Source: Actinacidiphila yanglinensis (GTDB lineage: Bacteria; Actinomycetota; Actinomycetes; Streptomycetales; Streptomycetaceae). From it: DNA of 64,000 bases. Below, in pieces: positions 33,525 to 41,804 of this stretch (position 1 is the first letter of the stretch; each line of letters begins with the position of its first letter). The notes below the pieces were generated by a model. The model made no database searches and had not been told where the DNA came from. It saw only the letters and a list, made by a program, of their open reading frames with translations. The DNA lies in assembly GCF_900107965.1 (NCBI RefSeq), contig NZ_FNVU01000001.1:558001-622000 (forward strand), written 5' to 3'. Made by a program: the position numbers and the translations under genes.

Positions 33525-34574
33525 GTGGCTTCCCATCGACGCACCCCGCACCAGGGCATCGCTGCCCGCACCACCAGGGTCACCGTGCTGTCGGCGGCGG
33601 CCGCGGCCACCGCCGCGCTGTCCGGCGGTGCCGCCCAGCTCGCGGCGGCCGACCCCTCCGGTGGTACCGCCCCGGACGCCGCGACCCGGCTGGACGGGCT
33701 CTACCAGCAGGCCGAGCAGGCCACGCAGAAGTACGACGCCGCCCAGGAGACCGCGAAGCAGCTGCGCGGCGAGGTCGCCGACCTCCAGGACCGCGCCGCG
33801 CGCGGCCAGCAGCGGGTCAACGCGCTCCGCGACGACCTGGGCGCGGTGGCGGCCTCGCAGTACCGCGAGGGCGCCGTCGATCCGACGCTGGCGCTGCTGC
33901 TGTCCGACCACCCGGCGCAGTACCTCGACCAGGCGTCCGCGCTCGACCGGCTCGGCGAACGCCAGGTCGCCCAGCTCGACGAACTCCAGGACGCCGAGCG
34001 GACGTTGCGGCTGCAGCGGAGCGAGGCCGCCGGCAAGCTGGCCGAGCTGCAGGGCGTCACCAACCAGCTCCAGCACCGCAAGAAAGCCGTGCAGACCGCG
34101 CTGGCCGGCGCCCAGGCGGTACTGTCCGGGATGCCGCCGGCCCAGCGCGCCGCCTTCCGCGCCGGCGGCGACCCGCGCGCCTCCCGCGACCAGGTGCTGC
34201 CGCCGCTGCTGAACCTGCCCGCGTCCTCCGGCCGGGCCGCGATCGCCGTGGCCGCGGCCCGCCGCATGCTCGGCGCGCCCTACGTGTGGGGCGCCACCGG
34301 CCCGGGCTCCTTCGACTGCTCCGGGCTGATGCAGTACGCCTACGCACAGGCCGGGGTGGCGCTGCCGCGGACCTCCCAGGAGCAGATGAACGCCGGACCG
34401 CACATCCCGCTGGACCAGGCCCGCCCCGGCGACCTGGTGATCTACCGCTCCGACGCCAGCCACGTGGGGATGTACGTGGGCGGCGGGCAGGTCATCCACG
34501 CGCCCTACCCGGGTGCGCGGGTGCGCTACGACCCGGTGAACATGATGCCGATCACCGCGATCACCCGTCCGTAG
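33525..34574 (+). CDS. Secreted NlpC/P60 (C40) peptidoglycan endopeptidase, second paralogue
   Basis: 349 residues with the same plan as its neighbour: signal peptide (1-42), coiled coil with the shared block LYQQAEQATQKYDAAQE, then the NlpC/P60 domain with Cys265 in SFDCSGLMQYAYAQAG and His in ASHVGMYVGGG. The shared MASHRR start and QAEQATQKYDAA block indicate an old tandem duplication; the linker between them has diverged. It has its own promoter. Confidence 0.94.
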   Translation: MASHRRTPHQGIAARTTRVTVLSAAAAATAALSGGAAQLAAADPSGGTAPDAATRLDGLYQQAEQATQKYDAAQETAKQLRGEVADLQDRAARGQQRVNALRDDLGAVAASQYREGAVDPTLALLLSDHPAQYLDQASALDRLGERQVAQLDELQDAERTLRLQRSEAAGKLAELQGVTNQLQHRKKAVQTALAGAQAVLSGMPPAQRAAFRAGGDPRASRDQVLPPLLNLPASSGRAAIAVAAARRMLGAPYVWGATGPGSFDCSGLMQYAYAQAGVALPRTSQEQMNAGPHIPLDQARPGDLVIYRSDASHVGMYVGGGQVIHAPYPGARVRYDPVNMMPITAITRP

Positions 34575-34642
34575 GACGCATCTGCCGGGGCCGCGCGGGC
34601 GCCGGGGGCGGAGCAGCATCCCGGGGCCGCCGGCGGAGGCCG

Positions 34643-34648
34643 TACGAT
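34643..34648 (+). promoter_or_regulatory. -10 hexamer TACGAT placed for leaderless mRNA
   Basis: TACGAT ends 7 nt before the GTG at 34656, with no ribosome binding site in between. Confidence 0.4.
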
Positions 34649-34655
34649 CGGCTGC

Positions 34656-35906
34656 GTGCGGGTTGGGAAGCGGTGGGTGCGGGCCTTCGCGGTGGCCGTG
34701 AGCGGGGTGCTCCTCGTCGGCGGGTGCACGACGGGCGGGAAGAAGGCGGCGGCCGGGTCCGGGGTAGACGCGGCCGCGCGCAGCCTGCTCGCGCAGCATG
34801 CCGCCGCGGTGCTGCACCACGACCGCACCGCGTTCCTCGCCGGGATCGACCCGTCCGCGACGAGCTTCCGCGCCCGGCAGAGCAAGGTGTTCGGCAACCT
34901 CGCCGAGGTGCCGCTCGCCGCCTGGTCGTACCAGCTCGTCCGGACCGGGGCCTTCCCGCTGCCGCCCACCGCCGACGGCACCCGCCGCACCGCCGCGGAG
35001 GTGCGGCTGAGCTACCGGCTGCGCGGCTACGACGCCCGGCCGGTGGTCTCCACCGCGTACCTCACCCTCGCCCGGCATGGCACCCGCTGGTACCTGGCCG
35101 GCGACCAAGACGGCTCGGTCGGCGCGGCCGGCGGCCACCGCACGGCCGTCCAGCTGTGGGACCAGGGCCCGGTACGGGTGGTACGCGGGGCGCACAGCCT
35201 GGTGCTGGGGCTCGGCGCCGCGCGCACCCTGCGCGGCTACGCCGACGACGCCGACAAGGCGGTGCCCGAGGTGCGCCACGCGTTCGGCTCCGGCTGGCCG
35301 GGCAGCGTGGTGATCGAGGCGCCCTCCACCCTCGACCAGATGGCGGCGCTGCTCGCGGTGAAGCCCGCCGACTACCAGGACATCGCCGCGGTCACCACCG
35401 GCGAGGGCGGCGGCAACGCGGCAGCGCCCGCGGACCGGGTGATCGTCAACCCGGCGGCGTTCGGTGAACTGTCCGCGTTCGGGCGGCAGGTGGTGCTCAC
35501 CCACGAGACCACGCACGTCGCCACCCGGCTGTCCACCACCGCGCACACCCCGCTGTGGCTGTCGGAGGGCGTCGCGGACTGGGTGGCCTACCGCGACTCC
35601 GGGCGCACCGCCCCCGAGATCGCGCCCGAACTCGCCGCCGACGTCAAGGCCGGCCGCACCCCCACCGCGCTGCCCACCGACGCCGACTTCCGCTCCACCG
35701 CCGGGAACCTCGCGCAGGCATACGAGGGCGGCTGGCTCGCCTGCCGGATGATCGCCGACCAGTGGTCGCCGGAGACACTGACCGCGTTCTACCGCGCGGT
35801 GGCGAAGGGCGGCACGCTGGACGCCCGGCTGCGGGCCTCGCTCGGCATCGGGCTCGCGGAGTTCACCACCCGGTGGCGGTCCTCCGTGGAACAGGAGTTG
35901 GGGTGA
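34656..35906 (+). CDS. Lipoprotein with a HETTH zinc-peptidase-like motif
   Basis: 416 residues. The signal peptide ends in LLVGGC (lipidated Cys about residue 24). The first half looks like an NTF2/SnoaL-like fold (LLAQHAAAVLHHDRTAFLAG). The second half contains VLTHETTHVATRLS, an HExxH zinc motif, followed by WLSEGVADWVAYRDSG, whose Glu fits the third ligand of gluzincins. I infer an extracytoplasmic metallopeptidase. Its stop overlaps the next gene's GTG (GTGA), another metalloprotease of different family, so the two are translationally coupled. Confidence 0.8.
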   Translation: MRVGKRWVRAFAVAVSGVLLVGGCTTGGKKAAAGSGVDAAARSLLAQHAAAVLHHDRTAFLAGIDPSATSFRARQSKVFGNLAEVPLAAWSYQLVRTGAFPLPPTADGTRRTAAEVRLSYRLRGYDARPVVSTAYLTLARHGTRWYLAGDQDGSVGAAGGHRTAVQLWDQGPVRVVRGAHSLVLGLGAARTLRGYADDADKAVPEVRHAFGSGWPGSVVIEAPSTLDQMAALLAVKPADYQDIAAVTTGEGGGNAAAPADRVIVNPAAFGELSAFGRQVVLTHETTHVATRLSTTAHTPLWLSEGVADWVAYRDSGRTAPEIAPELAADVKAGRTPTALPTDADFRSTAGNLAQAYEGGWLACRMIADQWSPETLTAFYRAVAKGGTLDARLRASLGIGLAEFTTRWRSSVEQELG

Positions 35907-37111
35907 GCGGGCAGGACGGGCACGACGACGAGGGCCGTGACGGCGCTCCGGGCGGCGGTGGCGGCCCGGGCCCCGGCGACGGGGACGGCGGGCCCGACTT
36001 CACGCCCGAGCAAGTAGCCCGGGGGCGGGCGCTGCGGCGGCAGGTGCTGCCGCTGTCACTGGCCTCCTCCGCGGCCTCCCTCGCGCTGCTGCTCGCCCTC
36101 GGGCTGACCTCCGGCGGAGCGCACCTGGTCGCGGCGTTCGGCACCGGGTGGGCGGTGCGGGTGGTGGGCGCCGCGATCACGCTGGTGCTGCTGGAGGAGG
36201 TGCTGTCGCTGCCGTTCGCCGCGCGGGGGCGGGTGATCCGGGTCCGGTACGGCCTGGTCACCCAGGGCTGGCGGGGCTGGGCGGCGGACCGGCTGCGCGG
36301 GCTGCTGGTGTCCCTGCCGCTGGCCTTCGGCGCGCTCTTCGCGGTCTACGCGCTGGCCGGGGTGACCCGCTGGTGGTGGGCGTGGGCGGCGCTCGGGGCG
36401 GCCGTGCTGACCCTGGCGCTCTCCTTCCTCGCGCCGCTCGTCCTCGAACCGCTCTTCAACCGCTTCCGCCCCATGGAGCCGGGACCGCTGCGCGACACCC
36501 TGCTCGCCCTCGCCGACCGCGACGGCGTCGCCGTACGCGATGTCCTGGTCGCCGACGCCTCCCGCCGCACCACCGCGCTCAACGCGTACGTGTCCGGGCT
36601 CGCCGGCACCCGGCGGATCGTCGTCTACGACACGCTGCTCACCACGGCGGACCCGCGCGAGGTCGAACTCGTCGTCGCCCACGAACTCGGCCACGTCGTC
36701 CACCGCGACGTGGCGCGCGGCACCGTGTTCGGCGCGGTCGGCGCCGCCGCGGGCGCCTGCGTACTGGCCGCCGTCGTCAGCTGGGACCCGCTGCTGCACG
36801 CGGCCGGGGTCCGGCACTTCGCCGACCCCCGCTCCGCCTGGCTGCTCGCCGCCGTCGCCGCGGTCGGCGGCGCCCTGGCCGGACCGCTCACCGCCGCCCT
36901 CAGCCGCCGCATCGAGCGCCGCGCCGACCGGCACGCCCTCGACACCACCGCCGACCCGGACCTGTTCATCGCGATGCAGCGCCGCCTCACCGTCGCCAAC
37001 GTCGCCGACCCGGCGCCGCCCCGCCTCGCCCACGCCCTGCTCGGCAGCCACCCCACCCCGGCCGAACGCATCGCGGCCGCCCGCACCTGGAGCGCCCGGC
37101 ACACCGGATGA
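35903..37111 (+). CDS. M48 family (Ste24/HtpX-like) membrane metalloprotease
   Basis: 402 residues. A Gly/Asp-rich cytoplasmic start of ~40 residues is followed by several transmembrane helices (about 50-75, 78-100, 130-155, 158-180 and two more near 280-330). The active site ELVVAHELGHVVHRDV carries HExxH, and the third zinc ligand is the Glu in RRIERRADRHAL. It resembles CAAX-protease-type Ste24 enzymes that process membrane proteins. GTG 35903 is fixed by the 4-nt overlap with the lipoprotein gene. Confidence 0.9.
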   Translation: MSGQDGHDDEGRDGAPGGGGGPGPGDGDGGPDFTPEQVARGRALRRQVLPLSLASSAASLALLLALGLTSGGAHLVAAFGTGWAVRVVGAAITLVLLEEVLSLPFAARGRVIRVRYGLVTQGWRGWAADRLRGLLVSLPLAFGALFAVYALAGVTRWWWAWAALGAAVLTLALSFLAPLVLEPLFNRFRPMEPGPLRDTLLALADRDGVAVRDVLVADASRRTTALNAYVSGLAGTRRIVVYDTLLTTADPREVELVVAHELGHVVHRDVARGTVFGAVGAAAGACVLAAVVSWDPLLHAAGVRHFADPRSAWLLAAVAAVGGALAGPLTAALSRRIERRADRHALDTTADPDLFIAMQRRLTVANVADPAPPRLAHALLGSHPTPAERIAAARTWSARHTG

Positions 37112-37134
37112 GCGGTGCCGCGCAGGGGAGGCGG

Positions 37135-37140
37135 TACTGT
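37135..37140 (+). promoter_or_regulatory. -10 hexamer TACTGT placed for leaderless mRNA
   Basis: TACTGT ends 8 nt before the ATG at 37149. The nearest purine-rich block (GGGGAGG at about 37125) is too far upstream to be a normal ribosome binding site. Confidence 0.4.
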
Positions 37141-37148
37141 CGGCGGCG

Positions 37149-38279
37149 ATGGAAAAGACCCTCATCGTGACCAACGACTTCCCGCCGCGGCCGGGCGGCA
37201 TCCAGTCGTTCGTGCACGGCATGGCGCTGCGGATGGACCCCGGGAAGGTCGTGGTCTACGCCTCGACCTGGCGCGACGGGAGCGAGGTCGCGGCGTTCGA
37301 CGCGGAACAGCCGTTCACGGTGGTGCGGGACCGGACGAAGATGATGGTGCCGACGCCGCGAGTGACCCGCCGCGCCGCGGAGTTGCTGCGCGAACACGGC
37401 TGCTCGTCCGTGTGGTTCGGCGCGGCAGCGCCGCTCGGGCTGATGGCACCCGCGCTGCGGAGGGCCGGCGCGCGGCGGTTGGTGGGCACCACGCACGGCC
37501 ACGAGGCGGCGTGGGCGCAACTCCCGGCCAGCCGGCAGCTGTTGCGCAGGATCGGCGAGGGCACCGACGCGCTGACCTACCTGGGGGAGTACACCCGGTC
37601 CCGGATCGCCGCCGCGCTCACGCCCCAGGCGGCCGCGCGGATGGTCCAACTGCCGCCCGGCGTCGACGAGAAGGTCTTCCACCCGGGCCCCGACGGCCCC
37701 GTGCTGCGGGCCCGGCTCGGGCTGGCCGACCGGCCGGTGGTCGTCTGCGTGTCGCGCCTGGTGCCGCGCAAGGGCCAGGACACCCTCATCCTCGCGATGC
37801 CGCGCATCCTCCACGAGATCCCCGACGCGGTGCTCCTGATCGTCGGGGACGGGCCGCACCGCGCGGAGTTGGAGAAGCTGGCCGCGCACACCGGGGTCGC
37901 CGCGGCCGTACGGTTCACCGGGAGCGTGCCGTGGTCCGAACTGCCCGCGCACTACGGCGCGGGTGATGTGTTCGCCATGCCGTGCAGGACCCGGCGGGGC
38001 GGGCTGGACGTCGAAGGGCTCGGCATCGTCTACCTGGAGGCGTCCGCGACCGGGTTGCCCGTCGTCGCCGGCGACTCCGGAGGGGCGCCGGACGCGGTCC
38101 TCGACGGGGAGAGCGGGTACGTCGTCCGCGGCGGCTCCCCCGAGCAGACCTCCTCCCGCGTTCTCACGCTCCTGCGCGACCCGGAGTTGCGGCGTTCCAT
38201 GGGGGAGCGCGGGAGGCGCTGGGTCCACGAGGAGTGGAGGTGGGATCTCCTCGCGAACCGCCTCCAGTCCTTGCTCTAG
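37149..38279 (+). CDS. GT4 glycosyltransferase, probable phosphatidylinositol mannoside mannosyltransferase (PimB')
   Basis: 376 residues of GT-B fold. The N-terminal acceptor domain starts LIVTNDFPPRPGGIQSFVHG with the glycine-rich loop. The C-terminal donor domain has VSRLVPRKGQDTLI, LLIVGDGPHRAELE and the EGLGIVYLEASATGLPVVAG retaining-GT motif. In mycobacteria the orthologue-like Rv2188c (PimB') adds the second mannose to phosphatidylinositol mannoside and lies beside an acyl-CoA synthetase, as here. The substrate is inferred from similarity and synteny. Confidence 0.85.
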   Translation: MEKTLIVTNDFPPRPGGIQSFVHGMALRMDPGKVVVYASTWRDGSEVAAFDAEQPFTVVRDRTKMMVPTPRVTRRAAELLREHGCSSVWFGAAAPLGLMAPALRRAGARRLVGTTHGHEAAWAQLPASRQLLRRIGEGTDALTYLGEYTRSRIAAALTPQAAARMVQLPPGVDEKVFHPGPDGPVLRARLGLADRPVVVCVSRLVPRKGQDTLILAMPRILHEIPDAVLLIVGDGPHRAELEKLAAHTGVAAAVRFTGSVPWSELPAHYGAGDVFAMPCRTRRGGLDVEGLGIVYLEASATGLPVVAGDSGGAPDAVLDGESGYVVRGGSPEQTSSRVLTLLRDPELRRSMGERGRRWVHEEWRWDLLANRLQSLL

Positions 38280-38330
38280 CTCCCGCCGGACCTCGCCGCC
38301 GCGACGGTCTCTGTCTCGTACTCAGCTGCA

Positions 38331-38495
38331 GCCCGGTGACCGGTTGCCCGCGCAGTTCCCCGCGCCCCTGGTTGGTGCGGGTCCCTCCGCGAAAACAGGG
38401 CAACCACCAAGGGGCGCGGGGAACTGCGCGACGAACCACAGCGGACCGCAAGGTCCCGTGTCAACAGGACGGGGGCACCCCGGGGGGACCGGGGC
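38331..38495. repeat. Palindromic intergenic repeat, family copy with perfect 20-bp arms
   Basis: GCGCAGTTCCCCGCGCCCCT (38350-38369) and its exact inverse AGGGGCGCGGGGAACTGCGC (38410-38429) flank a 40-nt loop that itself contains GCGGGTCCCTCCGCG. Downstream comes GCAAGGTCCCGTGTCAACAG and GACGGG, also found at 7.3 kb in inverted order. It lies between convergent genes. Confidence 0.9.
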
Positions 38496-38501
38496 ACCGC
38501 C

Positions 38502-40298
38502 CTACGCGGAGTAGATCGCCTCGATGTCCGCGGCGAAGTCGCGCGCGACCACCGCCCGCTTCAGCTTGAGGGAAGGGGTGATGTGTCCCGACTCCTCGGT
38601 GAACTGCCCCGGCAGGATACGGAACTTGCGGACCGACTCCGCCTTGGAGACCGCCGCGTTCCCCTCGTCCACCGCGTGCTGGACGGCCGCGAGGAGATCC
38701 GGGTCGGTGGCGAGCTCCCCCGACGTACGACCGGACTTGTGGTGCTGCTCGGCCCAGCGCGGCAGGAACTCCTCGTCGAGCGTGATGAGCGCCCCCACGA
38801 ACGGCCGCCCCTCACCGACCACCATGCACTCCGCGACCAGCGCATCCGCACGGATCCGATCCTCGATCACCGCGGGCGCGACGTTCTTCCCGCCGGCGGT
38901 GACGATGATCTCCTTCTTGCGGCCGGTGATCGTCAGATACCCGTCGCTGTCGAGGGTGCCGAGGTCCCCGGTGTGGAACCAGCCGTCGGAGACGGCGTCC
39001 TGCGTGGCCGCGTCGTTGTTCCAGTACCCGGTGAACAGGTGCTCGCCGTACAGCAGGACCTCGCCGTCGTCGGCGATCCGCACGGTGGAGCCGGGCAGCG
39101 GCTGCCCGACCGTACCGATCTTCGTCCGGTCCCACGGGTTGAACGCGGTGGCCGCGCAGGACTCGGTGAGGCCGTAGCCCTCCAGGACGGTGAAGCCGAT
39201 GCCCCGGTAGAAGTGGCCCAGCCGCTCGCCGAGCGGCGCGCCGCCGGAGATCGCGTGGGTGGCGCGGCCGCCGAGCACCGCGCGCAGCTTCGCGTAGACG
39301 AGCCGGTCGAAGACGCGGTGCGCCAGCCGCAGTTTCATCCCCGGCCCGCCGGGGGTGTCCAGCGCCTTGCTGTACGCGATCGCGGTGGCCGCGGCCTGGT
39401 CGAAGATCCGGCCCTTGCCGCCGGCCTGCGCGGTGGCGCGGGCGGTGTTGTAGACCTTCTCGAAGACCCGCGGCACCCCGAGGATCAGGGTCGGCCGGAA
39501 CCCCTGGAGGTCGTCGGTGAGGTTCTTGATGTCGGGCACGTGGCCGAGCCGGATCGGCGCCATCACGCTGGCCACCTCCACCAGCCGGCCGAAGACGTGC
39601 GCGAGCGGCAGGAAGAGCAGCACCGAGGAGTTCCCGGTGCGGAAGAGCGGGCCCAGCCGCGCCACCACGTTGCCGCACTCCGCGAAGAAGCTGCGGTGGC
39701 TGAGCACGCAGCCCTTGGGGCGGCCGGTGGTGCCCGAGGTGTAGACGATGGTGGCCGGGGTGTCGGCGCCCGCGGCCGTCGAGCGCTCGTCGACCACCGT
39801 GTCGGCGATGTCGGTCCCGGCGTCGACCAGACCCCGCACCGCGCCGGCGTCGATCCGCCAGACGTGCTTGAGCTGCGGCAGCCGCTCCCGTACGGACTCC
39901 ACGGCCTCCTCGTGCGGCTGCGACTCCACCACCACCGCGACGGCCCCGGAGTCCGCGAGGATCCACTCCACCTGCGACGCGGACGACGTCTCGTAGACCG
40001 GCACGGTCACCGCGCCCGCGCTCCAGATCGCGAAGTCCAGCAGCGTCCACTCGTAGCGGGTCCTGGACATCACCGCGACACGGTCGCCGGGCTCCACCCC
40101 CGAGGCGATCAGGCCCTTCGCCACGTCCCGCAGCTCCGCCAGGAACTCGGCCGCCGTGACGTCCTGCCAGTGTCCGGCGGAGTCCTTGCGGCCGATGACG
40201 GGTGTGTCCGGATGCTGTGCGGCATTGCGGCGGACCAGGTCCGTCAGGTTGCCGTCCGCGGGGACCTCGTACAGGGCCGGAAGGCTGAACTCACGCAA
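38502..40298 (-). CDS. Long-chain fatty acyl-CoA ligase (AMP-binding, FadD15-like)
   Basis: 598 residues of the ANL superfamily. The ATP-binding P-loop is IVYTSGTTGRPKGCVLSHRS, followed by GAPLGERLGHFYRGIGFTVL with the adenine-binding EGYGLTE motif, the hinge/Asp block YLTITGRKKEIIVTAGGKNV, and a C-terminal lid. It activates fatty acids to acyl-CoA at the membrane. It is convergent with the PimB-like gene, matching the Rv2187/Rv2188c pair of mycobacteria. TTG 40298 is the start: GAGGAG sits 9 nt upstream and no better ATG/GTG precedes FSLPALYEVPADGN. Confidence 0.93.
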   Translation of the reverse strand: MREFSLPALYEVPADGNLTDLVRRNAAQHPDTPVIGRKDSAGHWQDVTAAEFLAELRDVAKGLIASGVEPGDRVAVMSRTRYEWTLLDFAIWSAGAVTVPVYETSSASQVEWILADSGAVAVVVESQPHEEAVESVRERLPQLKHVWRIDAGAVRGLVDAGTDIADTVVDERSTAAGADTPATIVYTSGTTGRPKGCVLSHRSFFAECGNVVARLGPLFRTGNSSVLLFLPLAHVFGRLVEVASVMAPIRLGHVPDIKNLTDDLQGFRPTLILGVPRVFEKVYNTARATAQAGGKGRIFDQAAATAIAYSKALDTPGGPGMKLRLAHRVFDRLVYAKLRAVLGGRATHAISGGAPLGERLGHFYRGIGFTVLEGYGLTESCAATAFNPWDRTKIGTVGQPLPGSTVRIADDGEVLLYGEHLFTGYWNNDAATQDAVSDGWFHTGDLGTLDSDGYLTITGRKKEIIVTAGGKNVAPAVIEDRIRADALVAECMVVGEGRPFVGALITLDEEFLPRWAEQHHKSGRTSGELATDPDLLAAVQHAVDEGNAAVSKAESVRKFRILPGQFTEESGHITPSLKLKRAVVARDFAADIEAIYSA

Positions 40299-40404
40299 GG
40301 CTGCTGCTCCTCATCGGTGCCACGCCGCACCCGGAGGGATGGTGTTGGACGGCGAGGACGTTACCCATCGGTACAGCTCCCGCGGTAGGGGGGCCGGACA
40401 GATG

Positions 40405-40433
40405 TTTTCAGCGTCACACACCGAGCATAGGGT
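40405..40433 (+). promoter_or_regulatory. Promoter with leaderless start of the metallophosphoesterase gene
   Basis: -35-like TTTTCA (40405-40410), a 17-nt spacer, and -10 TAGGGT (40428-40433). Six nt later the ATG at 40440 begins, so +1 is predicted on its A. Confidence 0.5.
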
Positions 40434-40439
40434 GACGGC

Positions 40440-41201
40440 ATGCGGGTTCACGTGGTCAGTGACGTACACGGCGCGGCCGAGGCGCTGGCCTCGGCCGGAG
40501 ACGGTGCCGACGCGCTGGTCTGCCTCGGGGACCTCCTGCTCTTCCTCGATTACGCCGACCACTCCCGAGGTATTTTCCCCGAGCTCTTCGGCAAGGACAA
40601 CGCCGACCGCATGGTCGACCTGCGCACCGCGCGGCGCTTCGACGACGCTCGCGCGCTGGACCAGGAGCTGTGGGCGGGCCTGGACCGGCCCGCGCTGATC
40701 GAGAAGGCGGTCCGCAAGCAGTACGCGGAGCTGTTCGCCGCCTTCCCCACCCCGACGTACGCCACCTACGGCAACGTCGACGTGCCCACCCTGTGGCCGG
40801 AGTACGCCCGTCCCGGCACCACCGTCCTCGACGGCGCCACCGCGGAGATCGGCGGCCGGGTCTTCGGCTTCGTCGGCGGCGGGCTGCCCACCGCGATGCG
40901 CACTCCCTACGAGGTGGACGAGGAGGCGTACGCCGCGAAGGTCGCCGCGCTCGGCAAGGTCGACGTGCTGTGCTCGCACATCCCGCCGGCCGTCCCCGAG
41001 CTCTGCTACGACACCTCCGCCCGGCGGTTCGAGCGCGGCAGCGAGGCGCTGCTGGAGGCCGTGCGGTCCGTCCAGCCGAAGTACGCGCTCTTCGGGCACG
41101 TGCACCAGCCGCTGGTGCGCCGCACCCGGATCGGCCGCACCGAATGCGTGAACGTCGGCCACTTCAACCACACGCACGCCCCGTGGGCGCTGCAGTGGTG
41201 A
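40440..41201 (+). CDS. Metallophosphoesterase
   Basis: 253 residues of the calcineurin-like fold. Metal-binding blocks appear in order: VVSDVHG (residues 6-10), LVCLGDLLLF, ATYGNVDVP (a GNxD variant of the usual GNHD), VLCSHIPP and ALFGHVHQPL. It is a cytosolic hydrolase of phosphomono- or phosphodiesters, with unknown substrate. It is divergent from the acyl-CoA ligase and upstream of the SRPBCC gene. Confidence 0.88.
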   Translation: MRVHVVSDVHGAAEALASAGDGADALVCLGDLLLFLDYADHSRGIFPELFGKDNADRMVDLRTARRFDDARALDQELWAGLDRPALIEKAVRKQYAELFAAFPTPTYATYGNVDVPTLWPEYARPGTTVLDGATAEIGGRVFGFVGGGLPTAMRTPYEVDEEAYAAKVAALGKVDVLCSHIPPAVPELCYDTSARRFERGSEALLEAVRSVQPKYALFGHVHQPLVRRTRIGRTECVNVGHFNHTHAPWALQW

Positions 41202-41310
41202 CCTGCCACGGGGCGCGGCGCGATAGCCTTCCCCACGTCGAGCAGGTCGAGCAGTACGAGCGCTATCAGCACTTTCAGCAGCTGCACCAGTAGTCCGGAG
41301 GGCCACGGCG

Positions 41311-41802
41311 ATGGCGGAACACACGAGGTCGAGCATCACGATCGAGGCGGCACCGGCCGCTGTCATGGGCGTCATCGCCGACTTCGACCGCTATCCGGAG
41401 TGGACCGGCGAGGTCAAGCAGGCGGAGGTGCTCGCCACCGACGACGACGGGCACGCCGCGCAGGTGCGGCTGGTGCTCGACGCGGGGGCGATCAAGGACG
41501 ACCACACCCTGGCGTACGAGTGGATCGGCGCCAACGAGGTGCAGTGGTCGCTGGTGAAGTCGCAGATGCTGCGCACCCTCGACGGTTCGTACGCGCTGGC
41601 GCCCCTCGACGGCGGCGCCCGCACCGAGGTGACCTACCAGCTCACGGTCGACGTGAAGATCCCCATGCTCGGGATGATCAAGCGGAAGGCCGAGAAGGTG
41701 ATCATCGACCGGGCGCTGGCCGGGCTGAAGCAGCGGGTGGAGTCCGGTGACGCGGACCGGCCGGCCGCTGCCGCGGAGGCCGAGTCCGGCAAGTCGGTCT
41801 GA
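41311..41802 (+). CDS. SRPBCC (START/polyketide cyclase-like) family protein
   Basis: 163 residues. A helix-grip fold begins TRSSITIEAAPAAVMGVIAD, continues FDRYPEWTGEVKQAEVLATD and VQWSLVKSQMLRTLDGSYAL, and ends in a long C-terminal helix AEKVIIDRALAGLKQRVES. It should bind a hydrophobic ligand such as a lipid. The gene ends 2 nt before the ArsA-like ATPase, the same pairing as Rv2185c/Rv2184c in mycobacteria. ATG 41311 has GGAGGG upstream. Confidence 0.9.
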   Translation: MAEHTRSSITIEAAPAAVMGVIADFDRYPEWTGEVKQAEVLATDDDGHAAQVRLVLDAGAIKDDHTLAYEWIGANEVQWSLVKSQMLRTLDGSYALAPLDGGARTEVTYQLTVDVKIPMLGMIKRKAEKVIIDRALAGLKQRVESGDADRPAAAAEAESGKSV

Positions 41803-41804
41803 CG

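Noticed and set aside
38350-38429. Perfect 20-bp inverted arms as ends of an insertion sequence or MITE
   Set aside because: Only 40 nt lie between the arms, no transposase is present and no flanking target duplication was visible; it fits the palindrome repeat family better.
41006-41287. A 93-codon minus-strand frame starting with a hydrophobic helix
   Set aside because: Most of it is antisense to the metallophosphoesterase and has no ribosome binding site or family resemblance; only the unexplained 60 bp is kept as a finding.
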